DNA from: Thermoanaerobacter sp.
Lineage (GTDB): Bacteria; Bacillota; Thermoanaerobacteria; Thermoanaerobacterales; Thermoanaerobacteraceae
Length of the DNA stretch: 64,000 bases
Direction of reading: 5' to 3'
Assembly: GCA_014896455.1 (NCBI GenBank)
Contig: JADBKJ010000026.1
Span: 1 to 64,000 of the forward strand
This document shows, in pieces, positions 54,431-63,755 of this stretch (position 1 is the stretch's first letter; each line of letters opens with the position of its first letter). A program made the translations under genes and the position numbers. The notes beneath the pieces were generated by a model that was not told where the DNA came from, made no database searches, and saw nothing but the letters and a program-made list of their open reading frames with translations.

Positions 54431-54477
54431 AAAGATAAAAAACCATATATAACCGACCCTGTCGGCTATATATGGTT
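54431..54477 (-). terminator. Attenuator-like terminator between glpK and the GlpA-like gene
   Basis: A 17-bp stem (54441-54457 with 54461-54477, one wobble on the minus strand) has a 3-base loop and is followed on the minus strand by TTTTTTATCTTTT. It is an excellent intrinsic terminator placed 23 bp before the start codon of the dehydrogenase gene and 100 bp after the glpK stop. The glpP gene in the same operon encodes a glycerol-3-phosphate-responsive antiterminator, so this is its probable target. Confidence 0.78.
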
Positions 54478-54577
54478 CTCCAAATCTCCACCATACTCAT
54501 ATTTATTTTTCTTCCCTTTAATAAATATATTCTACAAATATCTTAAAATTCCTGCTACTTTTTATCAATTTTTTATT

Positions 54578-56083
<1,506 letters not shown>

Positions 56084-56105
56084 TTACAATTTTTTATAAT
56101 ATCAT

Positions 56106-56132
56106 ATCGGCGAGAGATAAATTCTCGCCGAT
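56106..56132. promoter_or_regulatory. Hairpin between glpF and glpK
   Basis: ATCGGCGAGA and TCTCGCCGAT form a perfect 10-bp GC-rich stem in the glpF-glpK gap. On the minus strand no U-tract follows, so it is more likely an RNA-processing or stability element than a terminator. Confidence 0.5.
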
Positions 56133-56165
56133 TTGAACTCTTTAAACTTTTGTATTAGTGCATAC

Positions 56166-56897
56166 TTAGTGTATACTCATAATAAGCTGGTAAACTACAG
56201 CTCCAAGTATTCCTCCAACTATTGGCCCAAATATCGGAACTATCAAGCCATATCCCCAATCAGAATCTCTTTTCCCTGGGATAGGAAGAATAGCATGAGC
56301 AAGCCTTGGCCCAAAGTCTCTTGCTGGGTTAATTGCATAACCTGTAGGTCCACCTAAGCTTAACCCTATTGCCCAAATAAGTAAACCAATTAGAAGCGGT
56401 CCTAATCCTCCAACTAATTGATTGTTGCCATTTGTTATACCCAGTATTCCTATTAAAAGCATAGCAGTACCAAATGCCTCTGTCATAAAATTCTTACCCA
56501 AATTTCTTATAGCGGGTATTGTTGCAAAAGTAGCAAGCTTAGCTGTGGAATCTTCAGTTGCTGCATAATGATCCATGTACATCAAATAAACAATTATAGC
56601 TCCCACAAAAGCTCCTAAAACTTGTGCTATAATGTAGCCTGGCACCAAACTCCAAGAAAACTTGCCTATAGTTGCTAAGCCAATTGTCACAGCTGGATTT
56701 AAGTGAGCACCACTTATCCAGCCAACTACATAAACAGCCACCATCACTGCAAATCCCCATCCTGCTGTAATTACAATCCAACCACTGTTTTGACCCTTAG
56801 ACTTATTCAAGACAACGTTTGCAACAACGCCATCACCTAACCATATAAGTATCATAGTACCAAAAAATTCAGCAACATATTTTGCAAGGTCACTCAT
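56166..56897 (-). CDS. glpF: Glycerol uptake facilitator (aquaglyceroporin)
   Basis: A MIP-family channel of about 243 residues with six transmembrane helices. The two pore motifs are NPA in HLNPAVTIGL and NPARD in YAINPARDFGPRL; the Asp after NPAR is typical of glycerol rather than water channels. ATG 56897 is taken as the start because GGAGGG precedes it; the frame to 56912 adds five residues. It lies between glpP and glpK in the operon. Confidence 0.93.
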   Translation of the reverse strand: MSDLAKYVAEFFGTMILIWLGDGVVANVVLNKSKGQNSGWIVITAGWGFAVMVAVYVVGWISGAHLNPAVTIGLATIGKFSWSLVPGYIIAQVLGAFVGAIIVYLMYMDHYAATEDSTAKLATFATIPAIRNLGKNFMTEAFGTAMLLIGILGITNGNNQLVGGLGPLLIGLLIWAIGLSLGGPTGYAINPARDFGPRLAHAILPIPGKRDSDWGYGLIVPIFGPIVGGILGAVVYQLIMSIH

Positions 56898-56974
56898 AAA
56901 ATATCCCTCCATGATTCCAAAATTTATTAAGTTTTATTTTTTAAAACTCAATTTTTATGTCTCTCGCCCTCCTT

Positions 56975-57544
56975 TCACTCAATAAACCACAGATTTTTTT
57001 CACTCGTTGATACGGCAATAGCTCCAGATTTAAGTGCATTTATAACTTCTTCTTTTGTCTTGACTAAACCTCCTGCGATGACTGGTTGATGAACATCTAC
57101 TGATATTTCACTTATCACTGAGGGAATTATCCCTGGCATTACTTCTATTGCATCTGGAACTATTTGTTTTGTTGAAGCAAACCCTGTTTTTAATGCCTGG
57201 GAATCTAAAATGAAAAGTCTCTGGATGCAAAAAAGATCAAATTGTTTAGCGTGTATCAAAATATTATTGCGGGTAGAGATTATACCCTGGGGTTTTATTT
57301 TCTCAGCCAAATACTCTACTGCTTTGTTGTCCTTTCCTAAACCTTCAAGCAAATCAAAATGCACAAAAACAATTTTATCATGTCTTTTGACCTCTTGAAC
57401 TATTTCAGAAATGTTCATTATGTCTCCAGTAAGTAAAAATATCACCTGTGCATTTGAAGAAAGAGCCGTATTTAAATCTTTTGCCTCTCGCACTGCAGCT
57501 ATTATCGGGAAGTCTCTCATTGCATCCAGAATCTTTTCTCTCAT
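56975..57544 (-). CDS. glpP: Glycerol-3-phosphate-responsive antiterminator
   Basis: A 189-residue TIM-barrel RNA-binding regulator. In Bacillus GlpP with glycerol-3-phosphate prevents termination in glp leader RNAs. Family motifs MRDFPIIAAVREAKD, VFVHFDLLEGLGKD, GIISTRNNILIHAK, EVMPGIIPSVI and PVIAGGLV are present. ATG 57544 is chosen since GATGGGGG precedes it; the longer frame would start upstream of the sigma-54 promoter elements. It is the first gene of the operon. Confidence 0.92.
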   Translation of the reverse strand: MREKILDAMRDFPIIAAVREAKDLNTALSSNAQVIFLLTGDIMNISEIVQEVKRHDKIVFVHFDLLEGLGKDNKAVEYLAEKIKPQGIISTRNNILIHAKQFDLFCIQRLFILDSQALKTGFASTKQIVPDAIEVMPGIIPSVISEISVDVHQPVIAGGLVKTKEEVINALKSGAIAVSTSEKNLWFIE

Positions 57545-57567
57545 TTTTATACCCCCATCTTTTTTTA

Positions 57568-57583
57568 TGCAAGTAATGTGCCA
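57568..57583 (-). promoter_or_regulatory. Sigma-54 promoter of the glp operon
   Basis: On the minus strand TGGCAC-ATTAC-TTGCA gives a perfect -24/-12 pair, ending 24 bp before the glpP start. It has the same form as the promoter before dhaK and faces the same regulon. Confidence 0.9.
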
Positions 57584-57620
57584 AAAAAATAAACCTGAAA
57601 AATACATATAAAAAAATACC

Positions 57621-57643
57621 CCTTTGATACAAAATATCAAAGG
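57621..57643 (-). terminator. Hairpin at one end of repeat copy 2
   Basis: CCTTTGATA and TATCAAAGG pair around CAAAA. On the minus strand the stem is followed by GGTATTTTTTT, so it ends transcription coming from the repeat side before the glp promoter. Confidence 0.75.
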
Positions 57644-57645
57644 TT

Positions 57646-57909
57646 CAGACTGTTGACAAACTTTCGTAAAGGAGATATTTTCAATCGGTGCGACTTGTTA
57701 CAAAGCGGTAACAAAACTTAGCGAGACTGAGGGTGGAGGCAGGGCCGAAGCCATGGATGGCGAAGGCGGGCACCTGAGGCAAGGAGGCCGATTGTGCCCG
57801 GTACCCTGCCGGAGCCCGAAGGTCGAGCTTTAGTTTTGTCGCTTTGGAACATCGGAGCGACGATGCAAAATATCTCCTTTGAATATTTTTTAACTTTGTC
57901 AACAAACTG
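57646..57909 (-). mobile_element. 264-bp structured repeat element, copy 2 (inverted)
   Basis: The reverse complement of this stretch aligns along its whole length with 38792-39055 and is exactly the same length. Outer ends, the GC-rich core with GGCAGGG/CCCTGCC and the nested CCATCCATGG hairpin are conserved. Small blocks differ: ACATAAGCTTCCC becomes ACTAAAGCTCGA, and the stretch after GGTACC and the inner right arm also vary. Unlike copy 1, its two flanking hairpins have unrelated sequences and there is no direct repeat. Confidence 0.82.
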
Positions 57910-57910
57910 C

Positions 57911-57940
57911 GAGAGTATTTCGTATACTCTCTTTTATTAT
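57911..57940 (+). terminator. Hairpin at the other end of repeat copy 2
   Basis: GAGAGTAT and ATACTCTC pair around TTCGT and are followed on the plus strand by TTTTATTATT. It starts one base outside the repeat end and points away from it. Confidence 0.7.
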
Positions 57941-58054
57941 TGTATATTTTGTGATAGAATTAACTTAAACATACCACATATAGTAATAATGCAAAAGCCA
58001 TCATATATAAATTTTTCTTCTGAAGAATTGTCTCCAAAATAATTCCCCCAATTT

Positions 58055-58090
58055 TGCCTTTGCGATGTAGAAAAACCTACATCACAAAGG
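58055..58090. terminator. Hairpin after the polysaccharide deacetylase gene
   Basis: CCTTTGCGATGTAG and CTACATCACAAAGG form a 14-bp stem with one mismatch or wobble. It lies 17 bp past the deacetylase stop. Neither strand has a perfect T-run, so termination is likely but not certain. Nothing else is seen between here and the repeat at 57909. Confidence 0.55.
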
Positions 58091-58106
58091 CTCTATTTTA
58101 CATTTT

Positions 58107-58991
58107 TCATGGTATATCATCCAGGGTTTTAAATTCATATCCCTCGGCCTTAATACTTTTAATTATTCGATCAAGGGCTAAAGCATTGTCTTTTGAAACA
58201 GCATGTAAAAGTATGACAGCTCCCGGGTGAAGCCTTTTCATAACAGTATTATAGCTTTCCTCTGGTCCTCCAGGAAGTGGCTGCCAATCAGCCATCGCTA
58301 AACTCCAAAAAACCGTTCTATAACCTACCGATTTTGTAAGATACAAGGTTCTCTCACTATACTCACCTTTTGGCGGTCTAAAATATTTCATCTTTTCCCC
58401 TGTCAGCTCTTCAAACATATCTCCTAACTTAGTTATTTCCTCTTTTACTTTTTCATCAGATAAGGTAGGTAAGCTTGGATGATTCACTGTGTGATTCCCA
58501 ACTATATGCCCCTCCTCCACCATCCTTTTAACTAAATCAGCCTGTTCTTTTACATAAGGCCCAGTTACAAAAAAAGCAGCTTTTACATTGTTTTCTTTGA
58601 GTATATCTAATATTTTAGGTGTATAACCATTTTCATATCCCTCGTCAAAAGTCAAATAAACTACCTTTTTTGTCGTATCTCCTACAAAAACCGCATCGTA
58701 TTTTTTTATAAGCTCCATTGCCAAAGGGGTAATTTCTGGAGTTTGATGATTTGGCAACACCCTTAGCCCCCAGCTATACAAAGTGTTATCCAGATTTTCT
58801 GTATTGGTATAAACAGCATTGTTGACCGTATTAGATATTTTTTCTTTAGGTTTTTCCAAAGGCTTTTGTAAAGCTTCATTTTGCATTTTTTGTTCTTCTG
58901 CCCTTGTAATGTCTTTTTTAGCTATTCCACAAGAAGCAATTGAAAAACACAACAAAATTCCCATTAAGATAGAGAATATTCTTCTTACCAT
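58107..58991 (-). CDS. Polysaccharide deacetylase lipoprotein (PdaA-like)
   Basis: About 294 residues. A signal peptide ends in the lipobox SIASC, so the enzyme is anchored outside the membrane. The NodB domain (about 110-290) has TFDEGYENG, HTVNHPSL, RPPKGEYSERTL and a terminal LLHAVSKDNALAL. This TFDxGYE form is typical of PdaA, which removes N-acetyl groups from muramic acid on the way to spore cortex delta-lactam. ATG 58991 is the probable start. Presence fits a spore former; the lipobox is less usual for PdaA. Confidence 0.82.
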   Translation of the reverse strand: MVRRIFSILMGILLCFSIASCGIAKKDITRAEEQKMQNEALQKPLEKPKEKISNTVNNAVYTNTENLDNTLYSWGLRVLPNHQTPEITPLAMELIKKYDAVFVGDTTKKVVYLTFDEGYENGYTPKILDILKENNVKAAFFVTGPYVKEQADLVKRMVEEGHIVGNHTVNHPSLPTLSDEKVKEEITKLGDMFEELTGEKMKYFRPPKGEYSERTLYLTKSVGYRTVFWSLAMADWQPLPGGPEESYNTVMKRLHPGAVILLHAVSKDNALALDRIIKSIKAEGYEFKTLDDIP

Positions 58992-59062
58992 AGCCATACC
59001 TCATTTCAATTTTTCTATATTCCGTTTTTATTTTTTCTCTATATAAACATAATATTCTGTTT

Positions 59063-59623
59063 TTATTTAGAAGAATTTTTGTATATTTCACATACAGTAT
59101 CTCTACAAGGGCAGAATCTACACAGAGCAAAAGAAGGATTTACTTCAGGATAGTAATCTCCTTCTTGCATTTTTTCCATTTGCCTTAATATATTAAAAAG
59201 TTCTTTTCTTAAGTGTCGCCTATTATAAACCTCAAACATAGTATTCCTATAAACTATTCGCCCTCTTTTTACTCTTTTTTTGTATACATCTTCTATTATC
59301 AAAAAATATGCAACTAACTGCATAACATCTTTATAATAAGGTGAATCATCAGCTTCACTACTTTTTAATTCTATAGGGACTAATTCTTCTCCCAACTGAT
59401 AAATATAATCAGGTTTTCCAGATAAGCCATATTTGTCAGATTTTAATAACTTCCCATATATTAATCCCTTTTCTTTTACCTCTTTCGATTTATCTATGTA
59501 GATTATTTTACCTCCTCGAAATCCTATGCTTCTTCTCATTTTTTTATAAAAAGGCCTCTGTTCGATAACTGATTGAATTAGCAAATATATAGTAAAAAAT
59601 AAAAAAATTATATTGAGAATCAT
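59063..59623 (-). CDS. Cas4-like nuclease, membrane-anchored C-terminal half
   Basis: A 186-residue protein with an N-terminal transmembrane helix (about 2-20). The remainder carries the PD-(D/E)xK core of Cas4/RecB nucleases: D72 in SGKPDYIY, E85-x-K87 in PIELKSSE and the QLVAY motif with Q102. A Cys cluster follows (C168, C171, C173, C178) that can supply three Fe-S ligands. The fourth ligand and the catalytic His of motif I are absent here but present in the gene just upstream, which overlaps by 4 bp. No cas genes are nearby. Confidence 0.78.
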   Translation of the reverse strand: MILNIIFLFFTIYLLIQSVIEQRPFYKKMRRSIGFRGGKIIYIDKSKEVKEKGLIYGKLLKSDKYGLSGKPDYIYQLGEELVPIELKSSEADDSPYYKDVMQLVAYFLIIEDVYKKRVKRGRIVYRNTMFEVYNRRHLRKELFNILRQMEKMQEGDYYPEVNPSFALCRFCPCRDTVCEIYKNSSK

Positions 59624-59898
59624 TTTAAAACCCTCATAATCGCAATTATTAATAAAATAGCTATAATTCCAAAAATAATCGCATATTTTTTATATCGCAA
59701 TTTTACAATATCCTTGTAATATTTTTCATGATATTCTATCCCTTTCTTAAAGTTACTAAATTGCAAATCTTGCTCTTTTGGCTCTCTCAAACTATTGATA
59801 TACTCTATTCCATATTTTTTTATATAATACCACTGATAGGGGCAATAAATAAATTGATTTATCTCTGTGGCAGATATATACTTATCCTCTTTTTTCAT
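59620..59898 (-). CDS. Cas4-like nuclease, membrane-anchored N-terminal half
   Basis: A 92-residue protein that begins with the hallmark Cas4 N-terminus: ISATEINQFIYCPYQWYY (Fe-S ligand C19), then GIEYHEKYY, whose H57 matches catalytic motif I. A transmembrane helix (about 72-91) ends the protein, where ordinary Cas4 continues to the nuclease core. Its stop overlaps the start of the C-terminal half by ATGA. The pair thus looks like one Cas4 fold split at a loop with two membrane helices inserted. Confidence 0.75.
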   Translation of the reverse strand: MKKEDKYISATEINQFIYCPYQWYYIKKYGIEYINSLREPKEQDLQFSNFKKGIEYHEKYYKDIVKLRYKKYAIIFGIIAILLIIAIMRVLK

Positions 59899-59953
59899 AA
59901 TATGACACCTTTAAAAACAATATTTTTACAGACTTATTATACCATATAAAAAA

Positions 59954-59982
59954 ACGGGGGTAAAACCCATTTTTACCCCCGT
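59954..59982 (-). terminator. Terminator of the kdp operon
   Basis: ACGGGGGTAAAA and TTTTACCCCCGT form a 12-bp stem, followed on the minus strand by TTTTTTTATA. The kdpD stop codon lies inside the stem. Confidence 0.85.
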
Positions 59983-61100
59983 GGATCGGCTACAACAAGA
60001 ACATCTATAAATTTAGTACCTTTCATTATTCTCCTAACAATAGAACCCCTTATTATTTCATCAATTCTTCTTCTCACAGACTGTCCTACTACAATTTGAG
60101 TAATTGCATTTTCTTCAGCAAATTTTATTATAGCCTTAGCAGGGTCATTTGATTTGACCATGTAAAACTTTGCTTCTAATTTGTTGCACAGCATTGTGAT
60201 TTCATCTAATTTTTTGAGTTTTTTATGGTCTCTTAAGTCATCATCATTGTAAACATGCAAAACAAAGAGGTCTGCTTTAAGCATTTTAGCTAACCTATAA
60301 CCTCTTCGTATCAGATACTCTGCATTAAATCTCAAATTTACACAAACTAATATCTTTTCTTGTGCTCCTTTTAATCCTGTAACGTTTTTTCTATTTTTAT
60401 ATTTCAAAAGCCTATCGTCAACCTCATTTGCTACTTCTCTCAATGTAAGTTCCCTTAACGCGGAAAGATTGCCAATTCTAAAAAAATTGTTAAGAGCAGT
60501 TTCAATCTTATCTGGACTATAAATCTTTCCATTTTTAAGCCTCTCTATCAATGTCTCCGGCGAAACATCAACTACTTCTACTTCATCACATATTTCTAAA
60601 AGTTTATCAGGAATAGTTTCCCTCACCTTTACATTAGTCATGCGGTTTATATAATCATTAAGACTTTCAAAATGCTGGATGTTGACAGCAGTCATCACAC
60701 TTATCCCGTTATCTATAAGCTCCAAAACATCTTGATATCTCTTTTCATTTTTCGAACCAGGAGCATTTGTATGGGCCAATTCGTCTACCACAACAACCTG
60801 GGGTTTCCTCTTTAAAATAGCCTCCAAATCCATTTCCTTAAGAATTGCACCTTTGTAATTTATTTCCTTTAACGGAATAATTTCAAGGTCCCCTATCTGC
60901 TCCTCAGTGTCTTTTCTCCCATAGGTTTCTACAAAGCCTATTACTACATCTATACCTCTTGCCTTCATTTCATTGGCATCTTGCAACATGTGATAGGTCT
61001 TACCCACACCAGGAGCAGCACCAAGATAAATCTTCAACCTTCCCTTATTAGCTCTTTCTATTTCTCTCAAAAAATAATCAGGGGACTTCTTCGCCATCAT
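59973..61100 (-). CDS. KdpD N-terminal-type sensor protein without histidine kinase
   Basis: A 375-residue protein with the KdpD domain (residues about 18-228: Walker A GAAPGVGKTY, VVVDELAHTNAPGS) and a universal-stress-protein domain (about 245-372: VCVNLRFNAEYLIRRGYRLA and VVGQSVRRRIDEIIRGSIV). The four transmembrane helices and the histidine kinase of full KdpD are missing, and the gene ends in a clean stop and terminator. Such short KdpD forms are known and the USP domain in some binds c-di-AMP. It follows kdpC by 6 bp; no kdpE response regulator is seen. Confidence 0.88.
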   Translation of the reverse strand: MMAKKSPDYFLREIERANKGRLKIYLGAAPGVGKTYHMLQDANEMKARGIDVVIGFVETYGRKDTEEQIGDLEIIPLKEINYKGAILKEMDLEAILKRKPQVVVVDELAHTNAPGSKNEKRYQDVLELIDNGISVMTAVNIQHFESLNDYINRMTNVKVRETIPDKLLEICDEVEVVDVSPETLIERLKNGKIYSPDKIETALNNFFRIGNLSALRELTLREVANEVDDRLLKYKNRKNVTGLKGAQEKILVCVNLRFNAEYLIRRGYRLAKMLKADLFVLHVYNDDDLRDHKKLKKLDEITMLCNKLEAKFYMVKSNDPAKAIIKFAEENAITQIVVGQSVRRRIDEIIRGSIVRRIMKGTKFIDVLVVADPRG

Positions 61101-61106
61101 AAAGCC

Positions 61107-61685
61107 TCACTTTTTATTTTTTTCAATTTCTTCTAATAAGCTTAAATTTAATTTAAGCACATTTACCCGTGGTTCTCCAAAAAGGCCTAGAAATCTGCCT
61201 TCAATATTTTCATCCACAAGTTTTTTTACAACTTCTTCTGGCAAATTGTTTGCTTGAGCTACTCTTTTGACTTGTAAATATGCGGCTTGCGGAGAAATAT
61301 GAGGATCTAATCCTGATGCAGAAGAAGTAACTATATCTGCAGGTATGTCACTTCTTTTTACTCCAGGGTTTTTCTTTAAAAACTCCTCAATATTTCTTTC
61401 CACTTCTTCTTTAAATTCAGGATTAGATAAAGCGTAATTAGTACCACCTGAAGACTCTGCATTGTAATCCACTGCAGAAGGTCTTCCCATAAACCACTTA
61501 GAATCAGTGAATTTTTGTCCAATGAGCTCGGATCCTACTGCCTTGCCATCTACTTTAATTATACTACCTTTTGCCTGATAAGGAAATATTAAATTTGCAA
61601 TTGCTGTCATAATAAAAGGATATATAAGCCCTAGCAAGATCATCAAGACAAGTGTAAATTTAATTGCTTTCTTAACTTCACTCAT
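61107..61685 (-). CDS. kdpC: Potassium-transporting ATPase KdpC subunit
   Basis: A 192-residue single-span membrane protein. One N-terminal helix (about 10-32) precedes an extracytoplasmic domain with GQKFTDSKWFMGRPSAVDYN, SSGGTNYALSNP and SASGLDPHISPQAA, all typical of KdpC. It helps potassium binding by the KdpFABC pump. It lies 16 bp downstream of kdpB. Confidence 0.94.
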   Translation of the reverse strand: MSEVKKAIKFTLVLMILLGLIYPFIMTAIANLIFPYQAKGSIIKVDGKAVGSELIGQKFTDSKWFMGRPSAVDYNAESSGGTNYALSNPEFKEEVERNIEEFLKKNPGVKRSDIPADIVTSSASGLDPHISPQAAYLQVKRVAQANNLPEEVVKKLVDENIEGRFLGLFGEPRVNVLKLNLSLLEEIEKNKK

Positions 61686-61700
61686 AGCAAATCCTCCAAA

Positions 61701-63740
61701 TTAAAAGATAGAAGATATTATTAAGTCAATAAGTTTTATCCCCACAAAAGGTGCAATCAATCCTCCCAGTCCGTAAATCAGTAAATTCCTCGCCAATAAC
61801 GCATTAGCACTCATTGGCCTATATTTTACTCCTCTCATAGCAATAGGAATCAAAATAGGTATTATAATGGCGTTAAATATTAAAGCTGATAATATTGCAT
61901 TAGTCGGTGAGGAGAGTTTCATTATATCCAGTACCTTAATTGATGGCAAAGTATCAGACATAATGGCAGGAAGTATCGCAAAGTATTTAGCAACGTCATT
62001 GGCAATACTAAAAGTAGTCAACGCTCCTCTCGTCATGAGAAGCTGCTTACCAATTGCTACTACTTCAATAATCTTTGTAGGGTCAGAATCAAGGTCTACC
62101 ATGTTTGCAGCTTCTTTAGCAGCCATTGTACCGCTATTCATTGCAAGCCCTACATCTGCTTGGGCAAGTGCTGGTGCATCATTTGTTCCATCTCCTGTCA
62201 TGGCAACAAGCCTTCCTGCCGCCTGTTCTCTTTTAATCACATTTATCTTATCCTCTGGTTTACTTTCTGCAATGAATTCGTCAACACCAGCCTCTTCTGC
62301 TATTGTTTTCGCAGTTAAAGGATTATCCCCTGTTACCATGATAGTTTTAATTCCCATCGCTCTAAGCTGTTTAAAACGCTCTTTCATACCAGGTTTTATA
62401 GTATCCTTTAAATATATTACTCCTAATACATCTTTGTCTTTCACTACTACAAGAGGAGTCCCACCTAATAAAGATATCTTCTCAACTTCTTTATCTAAAT
62501 CTTCCGGAATTTCTCCTCCTTGTTCTTTTATATATTCTTTCACCTTATCATAAGACCCTTTTCGCACAATAGTCCCATCTTTTAAATTTAGTCCGCTCAT
62601 CCTTGTTTCTGCAGTAAATTCTATAACTTCCGCTCCATCTAAAATATCTTCCGGTACCTTTACGCCCACTTTCTTAGCTAAGTCTACTATTGACCTCCCT
62701 TCGGGAGTTAAGTCTTTTAAAGAGGATACAAGGGCATAATATGTCACTTCTTCTTTTTTATGGCCGCCAACTGGTATAAAATCAGCTGCTAATCTATTTC
62801 CAAAAGTAATTGTGCCTGTTTTATCTAAAAGCATTGTGTCGATATCTCCTGCAGCTTCTACTGCTTTTCCAGACATAGCAATTACATTAAACCGTGTAAC
62901 TCTATCCATACCTGCAATGCCTATCGCAGAAAGAAGGCCTCCAATTGTAGTTGGTATTAAGGAAACTAACAAAGCAATCAATGTAGTAGCGCTTATTCTT
63001 ACATGGACAAATTTAGCCATTGGGTATAGGGTCATAACAACAATTATAAAAATTATTGTCAAACTCACTAAAACAGTAGTCAAAGCAATCTCATTAGGTG
63101 ATTTCTGCCTTTTAGCTCCTTCTACCATTTTTATCATTCTGTCTAAAAAAGATTCCCCTTCGTCAACAGTAACTTGGACTTTAATGCTATCGCTTATTAC
63201 CTTTGTCCCACCAGTAACTGAGCTAAAATCACCACCAGCTTCTTTTATAACTGGTGCAGATTCACCTGTTATTGCAGACTCATCAATTGCAGCAAGTCCT
63301 TCTATTATTTCTCCATCAGCCGGAATTATATCTCCTGCCTCACAAAGCACTATATCCCCTTTTTTAAGCTCAGAGGACTTAACCATTTTTATGCTTCCAT
63401 CACTTTTAATGAGTTTTGCCATAGTCTCTTTTTTTGTCTTTTTAAGGGTATCTGCTTGAGCTTTCCCCCTTCCTTCTGCCAGTGCTTCTGCAAAATTAGC
63501 AAAAAGCACTGTTACAAACAATATAAAAGTGATTAAAGCGTTATATCCCACTTCGTCGTAAGTACTTCCAAAATAAGTAGGAAATATTGTAGCCAACAGT
63601 GTAATAAACATACCTACCTCTACCACAAACATCACAGGGTTTTTATACATTTTAAGAGGATTAAGTTTCAAAAAAGAGTTTTTGATAGCACCTAATACAA
63701 TTTCTCTACTCATCGTTTTTATTTCTTTTTTTCTTTTCAT
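61701..63740 (-). CDS. kdpB: Potassium-transporting P-type ATPase KdpB subunit
   Basis: Catalytic subunit of the high-affinity KdpFABC potassium pump, 679 residues. The phosphorylation motif [11 protein letters not shown], the actuator TGES, the nucleotide-domain KGSYD and the hinge [18 protein letters not shown] are present, with about seven transmembrane helices. The ATG follows GGAGGT. It is 16 bp downstream of kdpA. Confidence 0.95.
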   Translation of the reverse strand: MKRKKEIKTMSREIVLGAIKNSFLKLNPLKMYKNPVMFVVEVGMFITLLATIFPTYFGSTYDEVGYNALITFILFVTVLFANFAEALAEGRGKAQADTLKKTKKETMAKLIKSDGSIKMVKSSELKKGDIVLCEAGDIIPADGEIIEGLAAIDESAITGESAPVIKEAGGDFSSVTGGTKVISDSIKVQVTVDEGESFLDRMIKMVEGAKRQKSPNEIALTTVLVSLTIIFIIVVMTLYPMAKFVHVRISATTLIALLVSLIPTTIGGLLSAIGIAGMDRVTRFNVIAMSGKAVEAAGDIDTMLLDKTGTITFGNRLAADFIPVGGHKKEEVTYYALVSSLKDLTPEGRSIVDLAKKVGVKVPEDILDGAEVIEFTAETRMSGLNLKDGTIVRKGSYDKVKEYIKEQGGEIPEDLDKEVEKISLLGGTPLVVVKDKDVLGVIYLKDTIKPGMKERFKQLRAMGIKTIMVTGDNPLTAKTIAEEAGVDEFIAESKPEDKINVIKREQAAGRLVAMTGDGTNDAPALAQADVGLAMNSGTMAAKEAANMVDLDSDPTKIIEVVAIGKQLLMTRGALTTFSIANDVAKYFAILPAIMSDTLPSIKVLDIMKLSSPTNAILSALIFNAIIIPILIPIAMRGVKYRPMSANALLARNLLIYGLGGLIAPFVGIKLIDLIISSIF

Positions 63741-63755
63741 AAAGCGTTACCTCCA

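Noticed and set aside
59063-59898. CRISPR-Cas locus
   Set aside because: The Cas4-like halves are the only hint. No repeat-spacer array and no cas1, cas2 or effector gene is seen anywhere in the window.
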